NCBI GenBank assembly: GCA_030641535.1
Contig: DAOWHG010000109.1
Span: 1-16,498 of the forward strand
Direction: 5' to 3'
From: Mycoplasmatota bacterium
GTDB taxonomy: Bacteria > Bacillota_I > Bacilli_A > Izemoplasmatales > Izemoplasmataceae
Length of the DNA stretch: 16,498 bases
A program made the position numbers and the translations under genes. The notes under the pieces are model-generated. The model was not told where the DNA came from and did not search any database. It worked only from the letters and a program-made list of their open reading frames with translations. Position 1 is the first letter of the stretch. Every line of letters begins with the position of its first letter. Positions 1-8,075 of the stretch are shown in pieces.

Positions 1-5
1 TTATA

Positions 6-14
6 TGATATAAT
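6..14 (+). promoter_or_regulatory. Extended -10 promoter element upstream of tsaE
   Basis: The sequence reads TGATATAAT, a perfect TG-n-TATAAT extended -10 for a vegetative sigma factor. Transcription would start near position 20-22 and leave a leader of about 28 bases before tsaE, with room for its ribosome site. Extended -10 promoters depend little on a -35 element, and any -35 would lie before the window. A second TATAAT occurs at 23-28 in the same AT-rich stretch, so the exact hexamer in use is uncertain. Confidence 0.55.
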
Positions 15-38
15 TTTTTATATATAATATATATAAAT

Positions 39-45
39 GGGTGAT
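39..45 (+). promoter_or_regulatory. Ribosome binding site that sets the tsaE start
   Basis: GGGTGAT lies three bases before the ATG at 49 and matches the GGTGAT part of the anti-Shine-Dalgarno complement. An in-frame ATG at 37 overlaps this site and has no Shine-Dalgarno of its own, so 49 is the better start. Confidence 0.6.
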
Positions 46-48
46 TAC

Positions 49-498
49 ATGTATAAAGAAATTATTATTGAAAATTTAGATGAAATGAAGAGTTTTGCTG
101 AAGACATTGGAAAAAGTATTTTTCCTGGTTTTTTGCTTTGTTTAGAAGGAGATTTGGGTGCTGGTAAGACCACGTTTACTAAGTACTTCGGAGCTAACAT
201 GGGGATAAAAGATAATATTAATTCTCCTACTTTTACAATATTAAAGATATATGAAGGAGATAATATTCTTTATCATATGGATGTCTATAGATTAATGGGA
301 ATTGGAATGGACTATGAGCTTGAAGAGTTTATCTATGGCGATGGTGTATGTGTTATTGAATGGTTTAGAAACATTATTGAAAGTATTCCAGAAGAGAAGT
401 TAGTGATTGAAATTGAGATAATTGATATAAATAGAAGATTAATAAAAATCGAAGGAATTGGTAAATATGAAGAAATCGTTGAAAAGATTAGTAATTGA
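49..498 (+). CDS. tsaE: tRNA threonylcarbamoyladenosine biosynthesis ATPase TsaE
   Basis: TsaE is the small P-loop ATPase of the bacterial TsaB-TsaD-TsaE complex. Its ATP hydrolysis supports repeated cycles of N6-threonylcarbamoyl transfer to A37 of tRNAs that read ANN codons. From the ATG at 49 the product is 149 residues, normal for the family. It shows a Walker A motif at residues 34-42 (GDLGAGKTT), the family SPTF motif at 59-62, the H-x-D-x-Y-R signature beginning at His76, and the late IEW motif (Glu104-Trp105). There is no membrane segment, so it acts in the cytoplasm. It overlaps tsaB by 32 bases, the common tsaE-tsaB pairing, so the two are surely co-transcribed from the promoter at 6-14. 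The family call is firm; only the exact start (37 or 49) is open. Confidence 0.95.
   Translation: MYKEIIIENLDEMKSFAEDIGKSIFPGFLLCLEGDLGAGKTTFTKYFGANMGIKDNINSPTFTILKIYEGDNILYHMDVYRLMGIGMDYELEEFIYGDGVCVIEWFRNIIESIPEEKLVIEIEIIDINRRLIKIEGIGKYEEIVEKISN
451..456 (+). promoter_or_regulatory. Ribosome binding site of tsaB, inside tsaE
   Basis: GAAGGA lies within the end of tsaE, ten bases before the ATG at 467. An upstream in-frame TTG at 458 is only one base from this site and so is a poor start. The position implies translational coupling to tsaE. Confidence 0.5.
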
Positions 499-1072
499 TT
501 CTGCTTCTAAACAGTTATATGTAGCTTTATACGAAGATCTTAATTGTTTGGGAAAATACTTTAAATCTGGGAATAATGATCATTCTACTAAACTAATGAT
601 TGAAATTGAGAAAGTTTTCAAGCTTAATAAAACAAGAATCTCTGATTTAGATGAGATTATTGTAGGAATAGGGCCTGGAAGCTATACAGGATTACGTATT
701 GGAGTTGTTGTAGCTAAGATGTTTGGATGGAATAATGATATTCCAGTTAAAACTATTAGTAGCTTAGCAATGATGGCTAGTAGTTATGATGGGAATGAAC
801 ACATTGTAAGCGAGATTGATGCAAGAAGAGGAAATTCATTCATTGGACTATATAAAAACAAAGGGAAAGGGCTTATTTTAGCCAAAGAAGAAATTCTTAC
901 TAATTTAGAGGATTTCAAGAATTCGTTAGATTTTCCTTATGTAACTGTCAGTAAGGGAGAAATAAATTTGGAGAAAATTCTTAACTCAAATTTGTTAGAA
1001 GATGTTAAAGATATCCACTCTTTGAACCCAAATTACTTAAGAATTACTGAGGCTGAGAGAAATAAGAAATAG
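467..1072 (+). CDS. tsaB: tRNA threonylcarbamoyladenosine biosynthesis protein TsaB
   Basis: TsaB is the ASKHA-fold, catalytically inactive partner that dimerises with TsaD, the enzyme that transfers the threonylcarbamoyl group to tRNA A37. It scaffolds TsaE binding in the cytoplasm. From ATG 467 the protein is 201 residues. The N-terminal strand (LVIDSASKQLYVAL) is the first ASKHA strand. The family hallmark GPGSYTGLR begins near residue 69, and the C-terminus (PNYLR, then an acidic-basic tail) is also typical. The second half is shorter than in Escherichia coli TsaB, as usual in low-GC Gram-positives. It overlaps tsaE by 32 bases. In many Bacillota rimI and tsaD follow; neither follows here, so tsaD must lie elsewhere. 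It ends in TAG, and no terminator hairpin is visible after it. Confidence 0.94.
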   Translation: MKKSLKRLVIDSASKQLYVALYEDLNCLGKYFKSGNNDHSTKLMIEIEKVFKLNKTRISDLDEIIVGIGPGSYTGLRIGVVVAKMFGWNNDIPVKTISSLAMMASSYDGNEHIVSEIDARRGNSFIGLYKNKGKGLILAKEEILTNLEDFKNSLDFPYVTVSKGEINLEKILNSNLLEDVKDIHSLNPNYLRITEAERNKK

Positions 1073-1134
1073 ATTAGTTTATATTTTACATATAAATTCA
1101 TAATTTTTACACACATTTTTTGTATCATAAATAT
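1073..1134 (+). promoter_or_regulatory. AT-rich intergenic gap, probable operon promoter
   Basis: This is the only sizeable gap between genes in the window. It has no inverted repeat followed by a T-run, so I see no terminator for tsaEB. It must hold any separate promoter of the transporter-LRR operon. The best -10 candidates are CATAAT at 1099-1104 and TATCAT at 1123-1128. The first leaves a sensible leader before the ribosome site, but neither has a good -35 at the right distance. Read-through from tsaEB therefore remains possible. Confidence 0.3.
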
Positions 1135-1142
1135 AGGTGGTG
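1135..1142 (+). promoter_or_regulatory. Strong ribosome binding site fixing the first ABC gene start
   Basis: AGGTGGTG lies six bases before ATG 1149. An in-frame GTG at 1137 falls inside this Shine-Dalgarno, which rules it out as the start. Confidence 0.75.
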
Positions 1143-1148
1143 AATCAC

Positions 1149-2600
1149 ATGAGCATACTTCGTATTAAGAACTTGCACAAAAGCTATAAGCACGGTAACA
1201 ACACCACACATGTATTAAAAGGAATCAATTTAGATGTTGAAGAAGGTAGTTTTGTCTCGATCTTAGGAAGAAGTGGATCTGGGAAAACTACTCTTTTGAA
1301 CGTAATAAGCACATTAATGGAATATGATAAGGGTAAAGTTGTAATTGACGGAAATGATATTTCAAAATTAAAAGCAAAAAAGATAAATTCTATTAGAAAT
1401 AACTATATTGGATTTGTTTTTCAGGAATTTAATTTAGTTAAAGATATGAATGTTCTAGACAACGTGGCTACTCCACTTATTTTGAATGGAATGAGTTTCA
1501 AAGAAGCTAGAAAATTAGCTGTTGAGGCGCTTACTGAAGTAGGGTTAGAACAATATACAAAAGTAAGACCACCAGAACTGTCTGGTGGGCAACAGCAGCG
1601 TGTTGCAATAGCCAGAGCAATTGTAAATGATCAAAAAATCATTCTTTGTGATGAACCTACTGGGGCATTAGATGATTATACTGCAGTAGAAATTCTTACA
1701 ATACTAAAAGAATTAGCTAAGACTAAAACGGTTATAATGGTTACTCATGATGAGGAATTTGCAAAGAAATTTAGTGATCGAATTATTATGTTAGTTGATG
1801 GGAATATTGTAAAAGATGAAATTATAAATAAAAGAGAATACACTAAATCAGCTAAGAAGAAGTTAAAGGTAAGCAAAGCTGGATTCTTCAATCTTTTAGT
1901 GTATTCATTTTTAAGTATGGATATTGATAAGAAAAAATTTGGAAACACATTTAGGACTTTTAGCATTTCCTTAACTCTTTTTATTGTGGTTAGTGTTATT
2001 AATCAAAATTTAGATATTTTTACTGATAGATATCTTCAATTCTTTGTACAGAGTGAGGCTGCTAATAAGAATATCATTCTTGATTTTATATATCAGTTTT
2101 TAGAACAGAATATTTCGGCTTTAATTCAAGTTATTTTATATATCCTAATTGGGTTCTGTATTGTTTCTTATTTGTTTGTTTTCACAATTAATATCATTAA
2201 TAAGAAAAGGGAAATAGCTGTTTTAAAGGCTTTTGGAGCATCTCAAGAGGAGATAGCAATATTGTTTATGTTAAGACCAATTAAGTTCACATTGGCAATT
2301 TTTAAGGACACACTGATCTATACATTTATTCTGATGTTATTAATAAATGGGGTATTTGAATTTAGCTCCATATTAGTTGCTGATTATTTCAGTTTCTTCT
2401 TTAATATTTTAGAAGTGTCTTATGGTGTTGTAGTTTCATTTTTGTTAAACACTGAAGAAGCATATATTGATTTTCACATTCATTACTCTCATATACTATA
2501 TATTTTCTTAATTGTAATCGGGTTATTTATGATTGGTAGTTTAATTCCTGCTTACAAAATCTCAAGAAGTAACACTATCCGGATGTTGGCAACCGAATGA
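1149..2600 (+). CDS. ABC transporter ATPase-FtsX permease fusion with short ectodomain
   Basis: From ATG 1149 this is a 483-residue protein with an N-terminal MacB/LolD-type ATPase domain (about 1-225) fused to an FtsX-type permease. The ATPase is intact: Walker A at 40-48 (GRSGSGKTT), signature LSGGQ at 144-148, Walker B with catalytic Asp168-Glu169, and switch His200. A basic linker leads to TM1 at about 270-290. TM2 lies near 324-347 and is followed by the family coupling segment KREIAVLKAFGAS. TM3 is near 379-402 and TM4 near 450-475, ending in the usual P-A-x-K-x-S tail. Only about 30 residues lie between TM1 and TM2, so the extracytoplasmic MacB-type domain is missing, unlike in the three genes that follow. 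A hydrophobic stretch near 405-435 may be a re-entrant or extra helix. Its TGA stop overlaps the next ATG by four bases. It may be a partner half for one of the larger paralogues. The substrate is unknown. Confidence 0.88.
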   Translation: MSILRIKNLHKSYKHGNNTTHVLKGINLDVEEGSFVSILGRSGSGKTTLLNVISTLMEYDKGKVVIDGNDISKLKAKKINSIRNNYIGFVFQEFNLVKDMNVLDNVATPLILNGMSFKEARKLAVEALTEVGLEQYTKVRPPELSGGQQQRVAIARAIVNDQKIILCDEPTGALDDYTAVEILTILKELAKTKTVIMVTHDEEFAKKFSDRIIMLVDGNIVKDEIINKREYTKSAKKKLKVSKAGFFNLLVYSFLSMDIDKKKFGNTFRTFSISLTLFIVVSVINQNLDIFTDRYLQFFVQSEAANKNIILDFIYQFLEQNISALIQVILYILIGFCIVSYLFVFTINIINKKREIAVLKAFGASQEEIAILFMLRPIKFTLAIFKDTLIYTFILMLLINGVFEFSSILVADYFSFFFNILEVSYGVVVSFLLNTEEAYIDFHIHYSHILYIFLIVIGLFMIGSLIPAYKISRSNTIRMLATE

Positions 2601-5600
2601 TTGAGTTAAGGAATTTAACAAAAGTATATGAGTCTGTGAATTATAATGTAATAGCATTAAGTGATATAAATTATAAGATTGAAAAGGGAGAAGTTGTTGT
2701 TCTTCTAGGAAAAAGTGGTAGTGGAAAAAGTACATTACTGAATATATTAGGTGGATTTGATCGTGATTATGCTGGTAAATTTATTTTAGATGGCGAAAGC
2801 ATGAGAGAAAAATCTGAAAGAGAAATTGACACTATTAGAAAACGTAAAATAGGGTTTGTTTTTCAACACTATGTATTATTAAACAACTTAACTGTTTTAG
2901 AAAATATTGAATTAGCTTTGAAAGTTATTGGAGTTGTTAATGCAGGAAGTAGGAAAAGAGCTTCATTACACGCTTTGAAACTTGTTGGGTTAAGAGATCA
3001 CGCTGATAAATATCCTTATGAGTTATCAGGTGGACAGAAACAAAGAGTAGCAATAGCTAGAGCTTTTGTTAAGAATCCTGATGTTATCATTGCAGATGAA
3101 CCTACAGCTGCCTTAGATTCTAGGACTGGGAAAGAGGTTCTAGAATTATTAAGAGATTTATGTAGAACTAAAGTTTTAATAATTGCAACCCACAACAAAG
3201 CGATAGTAAGAGACTATGCTTCTCGTGTTGTTGAACTGAAAAGTGGATATACTATTAAAAATGAATTGATTACAGATCCTAGTAAAGTAAGAGTTGATGA
3301 ATTGGACTTAATCATTGATAAGGAAATCAATGAAGGTGAGATGAAAATTCAACAAATCATTGATATTGAGAAAAAAGTGTCAGAAGAAAATAGGGAAACT
3401 GTATTAAAAGACCTTGGAGTTGATTTATCTAATTTTAGAATGAATACAACTGATAAATTTGATATTGACGACGAACTTAAGAAAAAGCTTATTAAAGAGA
3501 GAATGAGGAATTCCAAGTTAAATACTAGAATTTATCGTTTCTTACAAACAAGCGATGATTTTCATGGTAAAAGAAAATACGCTAATAAATCATTTTTTAG
3601 AAATATTGGACTTCATTTGTTTAGTTCATTGATTTTTTCTGTGTTTTTACTAACAATTGTATTTGGATTAAATTTTGTTACTGAAACATTTGGAGGATTC
3701 AATGAAAAAGCAATGTTTACTCGAACTATGAATAATGAAAATGTACTATTTTTTGCTAATGAAGAGTTTGAAATGGACGAGCTTGATCAAGATTTGTATC
3801 ATGCTTTGGAGTTTCCTTTTATTAGTGATTTTACCCAAACAGAGGTATTATCTAGTAATTTCTTAGATGAATTATTAATTGATCCATATTTTAGATATCA
3901 ATATGAGCAAGATAAAATATTATTTATTAATGAACAACTTCAAGAACATGGTCTTGAAGACATTTTCTCAATCTACTACAATAATTCAAGTATAATTTTG
4001 AGACAAGAAAATGATGAAATCGTTTTTGAGGATTTAAGGTATACTTATCAAAATATAATTACTCATCCTGAACCATATACTTATGTTACTAAGTTTATGG
4101 ATACTGATTTGGATGAGGATTTAATATATCAATTTAACTTTGTTTATAGTGAGAGTAACGAAGACATACTTGCAGAACATATGCTTGAAGGAAGCCGTTT
4201 ACCAGTAACTGATGGTGAAGTTGTAATTCCGGTAGCTTATTTATTTGATTATGAAATTTTGAGCCAAAATGATTTTAAAGATGAATATGGAAATGTAATG
4301 GAAATAATACCAAGTTATATGATAAGTGAAGCATTCTTAGAATTAGATGCAAGTGATAGAGTAATCGAAATCACAAAGAATATAATAACTTTTAGTGATG
4401 ATGGAAATTCTTATACAGAAAGTTATGAAACGGTAATAAGTGAGTTTGAAATTGTTGGTCTTGTAAACTTTGATGGAGATATTAATCCGTTTTTGGAATT
4501 AAGAGATGATGTATTTGTTGCGAACAGTTCGGGGACTAGTTTCTCATTTATTTTCAGTTTAGATGTTGAAGACTCAATTAATTTTGAAATAGTGGATAAT
4601 GCCTCTATTGGTGACTTTTCTAGAAGTATTCAATATGCTGAAATTAGTTTAGAAAATTATGAATTATATAATGTAGGAGAGATTGTTAAAGAGTTTGATG
4701 ATACATATGTTTTAGGTATCAAAGAAAATATTAATGATCAATTTGAAATCTGGATTACAACCTTGAATGAAGCTACTGAATTATTAAGTGCATATGTCCA
4801 AGCTGATTTAGATAATTTAAGTCCAAGTGATGCCTTCTTAGGTGATTTAATCGATGATGAAATGTTTGAGGGATTAACTTATCAAGATTTACTTGATTAC
4901 TATATTGCTCAACATATGCTGGTTATTAGTAGTTTGGCAGAATTTCAGTATTTATGTGATGGATGTAATTTTAATTCAAGAACGTTTGAAGATTTACTTA
5001 CCAAGGCGCAAAGCGCTTATCCGTTACTTAAGAATAGTGTAAATTATGTGGATATGTTGGAATATTATGGTGATGTGTCAAGATTAACATATCAGGAAAG
5101 TACTAATAGAATAATTTATGAAGAGTATGGACACTTATTTAATAATCAATTTTATGAAAGTGAAAATGGAGAATATTATAGTTTGGAATTAGTTAGTAGC
5201 TTTGAAAGAGAGTATGGAAGTATCTTATCTTTAGTATTCTTAGTTGTACCAAGAATTATTATTGAAAGTTTTCCTTTTGTAGATAAGATTATTGTAATGA
5301 TGGAGAATTTAGAAACTAATCCAGGATTTATTAATTTTATGGAAAGTACGAATTTAGATTTATTGATAAGCAGTATAAGTACAAACGCTATTAGAAGTTT
5401 GGTAATGGTTGTATTGTATGTTGTTGTATATATTTTACTTGTAGTAAGTACAATATTATTGAGTATTGTTTTGATAAATTTATATGGAAATATTTATGAA
5501 ACTGCAACAAGGAAAAGAGTTAAAGAATTAGCTAGTTTAAGGGTTTTAGGAACTAGTTATGATGATATTCATGAAATGGTGAAGATTGAAAACAAGCGAG

Positions 5601-5881
5601 TAGCTATATTTAGTTATTTAAGCTTTTTAGGTATGTTGTTGGTTTTAAGCAATTTACATTTATTCACTGATGCACCTATTAAACATTATTATATGCCGTT
5701 ATTAGGGCTATTTTTCGACTTTAATTTATTTGACGTGTTTGTCCTAAATTATATTGTATTAGCTACTGTAACGGTGATTTTCTACTTTTTCATATATCGT
5801 TTTATTATTAAGCGTGTATCTACTAAAAAACTTGGTAATATAGATACAATTAAAGCTATTAGAGATGGTGATAACTTATGA
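2597..5881 (+). CDS. ABC transporter ATPase-FtsX permease fusion with giant ectodomain
   Basis: This is a 1094-residue membrane protein and the largest transporter in the cluster. The N-terminal ATPase (about 1-225) has Walker A 38-46 (GKSGSGKST), LSGGQ 143-147, Walker B Asp167-Glu168 and switch His199. About 110 charged, helix-prone cytoplasmic residues link it to TM1 at about 337-361. About 570 extracytoplasmic residues follow, much longer than the roughly 230 residues of MacB. They include a MacB-core-like stretch (EGSRLPVTDGEVVIPVAY), a C-x-x-C pair at Cys787 and Cys790, and a hydrophobic amphipathic-looking segment near 875-900. TM2 is near 934-960, with the coupling motif KELASLRVLGTS behind it; TM3 is near 1000-1022 and TM4 near 1045-1075. 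It is coupled by ATGA overlaps on both sides. The ectodomain presumably contacts a surface partner, perhaps the LRR lipoprotein; that is inference. Homologues would be annotated MacB-like or YtrF/BceB-like. Confidence 0.88.
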   Translation: MIELRNLTKVYESVNYNVIALSDINYKIEKGEVVVLLGKSGSGKSTLLNILGGFDRDYAGKFILDGESMREKSEREIDTIRKRKIGFVFQHYVLLNNLTVLENIELALKVIGVVNAGSRKRASLHALKLVGLRDHADKYPYELSGGQKQRVAIARAFVKNPDVIIADEPTAALDSRTGKEVLELLRDLCRTKVLIIATHNKAIVRDYASRVVELKSGYTIKNELITDPSKVRVDELDLIIDKEINEGEMKIQQIIDIEKKVSEENRETVLKDLGVDLSNFRMNTTDKFDIDDELKKKLIKERMRNSKLNTRIYRFLQTSDDFHGKRKYANKSFFRNIGLHLFSSLIFSVFLLTIVFGLNFVTETFGGFNEKAMFTRTMNNENVLFFANEEFEMDELDQDLYHALEFPFISDFTQTEVLSSNFLDELLIDPYFRYQYEQDKILFINEQLQEHGLEDIFSIYYNNSSIILRQENDEIVFEDLRYTYQNIITHPEPYTYVTKFMDTDLDEDLIYQFNFVYSESNEDILAEHMLEGSRLPVTDGEVVIPVAYLFDYEILSQNDFKDEYGNVMEIIPSYMISEAFLELDASDRVIEITKNIITFSDDGNSYTESYETVISEFEIVGLVNFDGDINPFLELRDDVFVANSSGTSFSFIFSLDVEDSINFEIVDNASIGDFSRSIQYAEISLENYELYNVGEIVKEFDDTYVLGIKENINDQFEIWITTLNEATELLSAYVQADLDNLSPSDAFLGDLIDDEMFEGLTYQDLLDYYIAQHMLVISSLAEFQYLCDGCNFNSRTFEDLLTKAQSAYPLLKNSVNYVDMLEYYGDVSRLTYQESTNRIIYEEYGHLFNNQFYESENGEYYSLELVSSFEREYGSILSLVFLVVPRIIIESFPFVDKIIVMMENLETNPGFINFMESTNLDLLISSISTNAIRSLVMVVLYVVVYILLVVSTILLSIVLINLYGNIYETATRKRVKELASLRVLGTSYDDIHEMVKIENKRVAIFSYLSFLGMLLVLSNLHLFTDAPIKHYYMPLLGLFFDFNLFDVFVLNYIVLATVTVIFYFFIYRFIIKRVSTKKLGNIDTIKAIRDGDNL
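5867..5872 (+). promoter_or_regulatory. Ribosome binding site of the third ABC gene
   Basis: GGTGAT lies five bases before ATG 5878, inside the coding end of the preceding transporter. It gives the third gene its own strong initiation site in addition to the ATGA coupling. Confidence 0.6.
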
Positions 5882-8070
5882 TTGAAGTTAAAGATTTAAA
5901 GAAAGTCTATCCGACTAAAGAACGTGATTTTGTTGCTTTAAAGGAGCTTAATCTTAAGTTTGAAGCAGGAGAATTTATTGCCGTACTTGGAGAAAGTGGT
6001 AGTGGTAAAACAACATTCTTAAATATGATTAGTGGAGTAGATTTAAAAACTAGTGGTAAAATCATATTTAATGAAAAAGATGTTGATAAATTTAATGATG
6101 CTAAATGGCGTGAAGTTAGAAACCAAGAAATTGGGTTCATTTTCCAACGATTTAACTTAATTGATCATCTAACTGTAATGGAAAATGTTGTACTACCTCT
6201 AATATTAACTGGTAGTGATAATAATATCGCTAGAGAAATAGCAAGAAGATTATTGAAGGAAGTTGAATTGGAAGGTACTGAAGATAAGTTAGCTAAGGAG
6301 TTATCTGGTGGACAAAGACAAAGAGTTGCTATCGCTAGAACTATTATTGTTAATCCAACAATCATCTTAGCTGATGAACCTACTGGTGCGCTTGATAGTT
6401 CTACTGGACTTGAAATAATGAAGTTACTTCAAAAGTTTTCAGCAGGAAGAATTATCATTATGGTTACTCATGATGAAGATTTAGCGTATAAGAACGCAAC
6501 AAGAGTAATTAGATTGCATGATGGAGAAGTTATAAGTGATGAGATCATAAAGGAAAGAAATAGTGTTACTAGAGATACTACAAACCGTTTATTATCATAC
6601 GAAACTAAAGTTACTAGAAGATTAAAAAGGCGCTTATTAAAGCAATTTCCAGAGATTGAGGGCCAACTTGAAGTTGGTAAGAAGTGTTTTGTGCCTCTTG
6701 AAAGAAAATATATTGCGAATAATCCTGTTTTTACAAGAAAAATCGCAAAAGAGAATTTCAAACAAAAGATAAAGATTAATCGTCGTATTTTATGGAGTTT
6801 TGTAATAAGTATTAGTTTATTATTAGTTGTTAATATTGTTATGAAGAATATTAGTTCATATAACTTTAATTTATTTGATGTGAATAATAATTATATTCAG
6901 TATTTAGTAACTGATTATGATGATGAGACAACAGTGGTAAATCTCTTAACAGAAACCCCTAATGTAGATGAAGTATTGTTATATTATGAACATTATGTTC
7001 AGGAGATGTACTTAGTTAGTGGTGAAGATAATATAGCTACTACTACAAATGTAAATGCTGTTAATAAAGGTGTGTTTAGTCCTAAGATGGTTACTTTACC
7101 AGCTGATTCAGATAACTTTTATTTGACTAATCAAATTATAGTAGGAACATACCCTTCAAATGATAACGAAGTACTAGTTAGTAGCGAATTCTTGTTCTCA
7201 AGATTTTACGGATACAGTTTAGAAACAAGATATAACCAAAATGTTGAACTTGAAATTACTAATATAAATAATTTTATTGGAAAAGAGCTATTTATTTGTG
7301 GGGAAACTATTATATCTGAGGGTGATGTACCTACAACTACTATTGAAGATAATTGTTTTAACTACGTTATTAGAGGAGTATTGAATAGTTATTATAATGG
7401 AATTAATTACACAGGAAATATCTATGTAACTAATACAGGATTTACTAATTATATAACATATTTAAGAGATGAAAAGGACTTTACAAGAGTAGATGAATAC
7501 TATGATACTTATATTTCATTCTATTTAGATGATATTGATGTGGGAATTAACATTACTCAGGTTAGTAATGCGATTGATGCCACGATATCTAATGAAGAAT
7601 TACGTGAATATAATGAGACTCAAACATTGGAAAATATGTTGTATTATATCTATTTAGCTATATTTATTAGCTTAATAATTATTAGTGGAACTATTGATAT
7701 AAATATTGTAGCGAGCAGTGTGGTTTCTAGGATAAGAGAGATTGGAATATATTCTTGTATTGGCGTTAGTAAGAAGAGTATTAGAAACATGTTTGTTTTT
7801 GAGACACTGGAAATAGCGATGAGAATATTACTAGTTAATTCAGTGATATTTGCAGGAATTGCTTTTGGATTTAAATTATTATATAAACGAATAGTTGTTG
7901 ATTTAACAATATTTGAGGGCATTTTCGGAGTTAATGAAATGTTTAGTTATGAAATAGTATTTAGTGTAATGGTAATATTAGGAGCTGTAGGATTCTTATT
8001 TGCAAGTGTGCTGATTCCATCCTTTAAAGCAGCTAATATGAGGGCAATAGATGCATTAAGAAGTGAGTGA
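5878..8070 (+). CDS. ABC transporter ATPase-FtsX permease fusion, medium ectodomain
   Basis: A 730-residue protein near the usual MacB length. The ATPase domain has Walker A 38-46 (GESGSGKTT), LSGGQ 142-146, Walker B Asp166-Glu167 and switch His198, all intact. A basic linker (about 225-300) leads to TM1 at about 303-323. The ectodomain (about 325-585) carries the MacB-core style element Y-P-S-N-D-N-E-V-L-V-S and a pair of cysteines (ELFICGE and EDNCFNY) that could form a disulfide outside the membrane. TM2 is near 587-615, followed by the coupling motif REIGIYSCIGVSKKSI; TM3 is near 648-668 and TM4 near 690-715. The C-terminal tail (PSFKAANMRAIDALRSE) is classic for the family. It overlaps the preceding gene by four bases and sits five bases before the next start. 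It is an exporter or mechanotransmission type; the substrate is unknown. Confidence 0.9.
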   Translation: MIEVKDLKKVYPTKERDFVALKELNLKFEAGEFIAVLGESGSGKTTFLNMISGVDLKTSGKIIFNEKDVDKFNDAKWREVRNQEIGFIFQRFNLIDHLTVMENVVLPLILTGSDNNIAREIARRLLKEVELEGTEDKLAKELSGGQRQRVAIARTIIVNPTIILADEPTGALDSSTGLEIMKLLQKFSAGRIIIMVTHDEDLAYKNATRVIRLHDGEVISDEIIKERNSVTRDTTNRLLSYETKVTRRLKRRLLKQFPEIEGQLEVGKKCFVPLERKYIANNPVFTRKIAKENFKQKIKINRRILWSFVISISLLLVVNIVMKNISSYNFNLFDVNNNYIQYLVTDYDDETTVVNLLTETPNVDEVLLYYEHYVQEMYLVSGEDNIATTTNVNAVNKGVFSPKMVTLPADSDNFYLTNQIIVGTYPSNDNEVLVSSEFLFSRFYGYSLETRYNQNVELEITNINNFIGKELFICGETIISEGDVPTTTIEDNCFNYVIRGVLNSYYNGINYTGNIYVTNTGFTNYITYLRDEKDFTRVDEYYDTYISFYLDDIDVGINITQVSNAIDATISNEELREYNETQTLENMLYYIYLAIFISLIIISGTIDINIVASSVVSRIREIGIYSCIGVSKKSIRNMFVFETLEIAMRILLVNSVIFAGIAFGFKLLYKRIVVDLTIFEGIFGVNEMFSYEIVFSVMVILGAVGFLFASVLIPSFKAANMRAIDALRSE

Positions 8071-8071
8071 T
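8065..8071 (+). promoter_or_regulatory. Ribosome binding site that sets the fourth ABC gene start
   Basis: GAGTGAT spans the stop codon of the preceding gene and lies four bases before ATG 8076. An in-frame GTG at 8067 falls within this site and lacks any upstream Shine-Dalgarno, so ATG 8076 is preferred. Confidence 0.5.
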
Positions 8072-8075
8072 ATAT

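Noticed and set aside
1073..1134. Intrinsic terminator after tsaB
   Set aside because: There are T-runs but no GC-bearing stem before them.
1137..1148. GTG start for the first ABC gene
   Set aside because: The GTG lies inside the strong AGGTGGTG ribosome site that serves ATG 1149.
8067..8075. GTG start for the fourth ABC gene
   Set aside because: It lies within the GAGTGAT site for ATG 8076 and has no ribosome site upstream.
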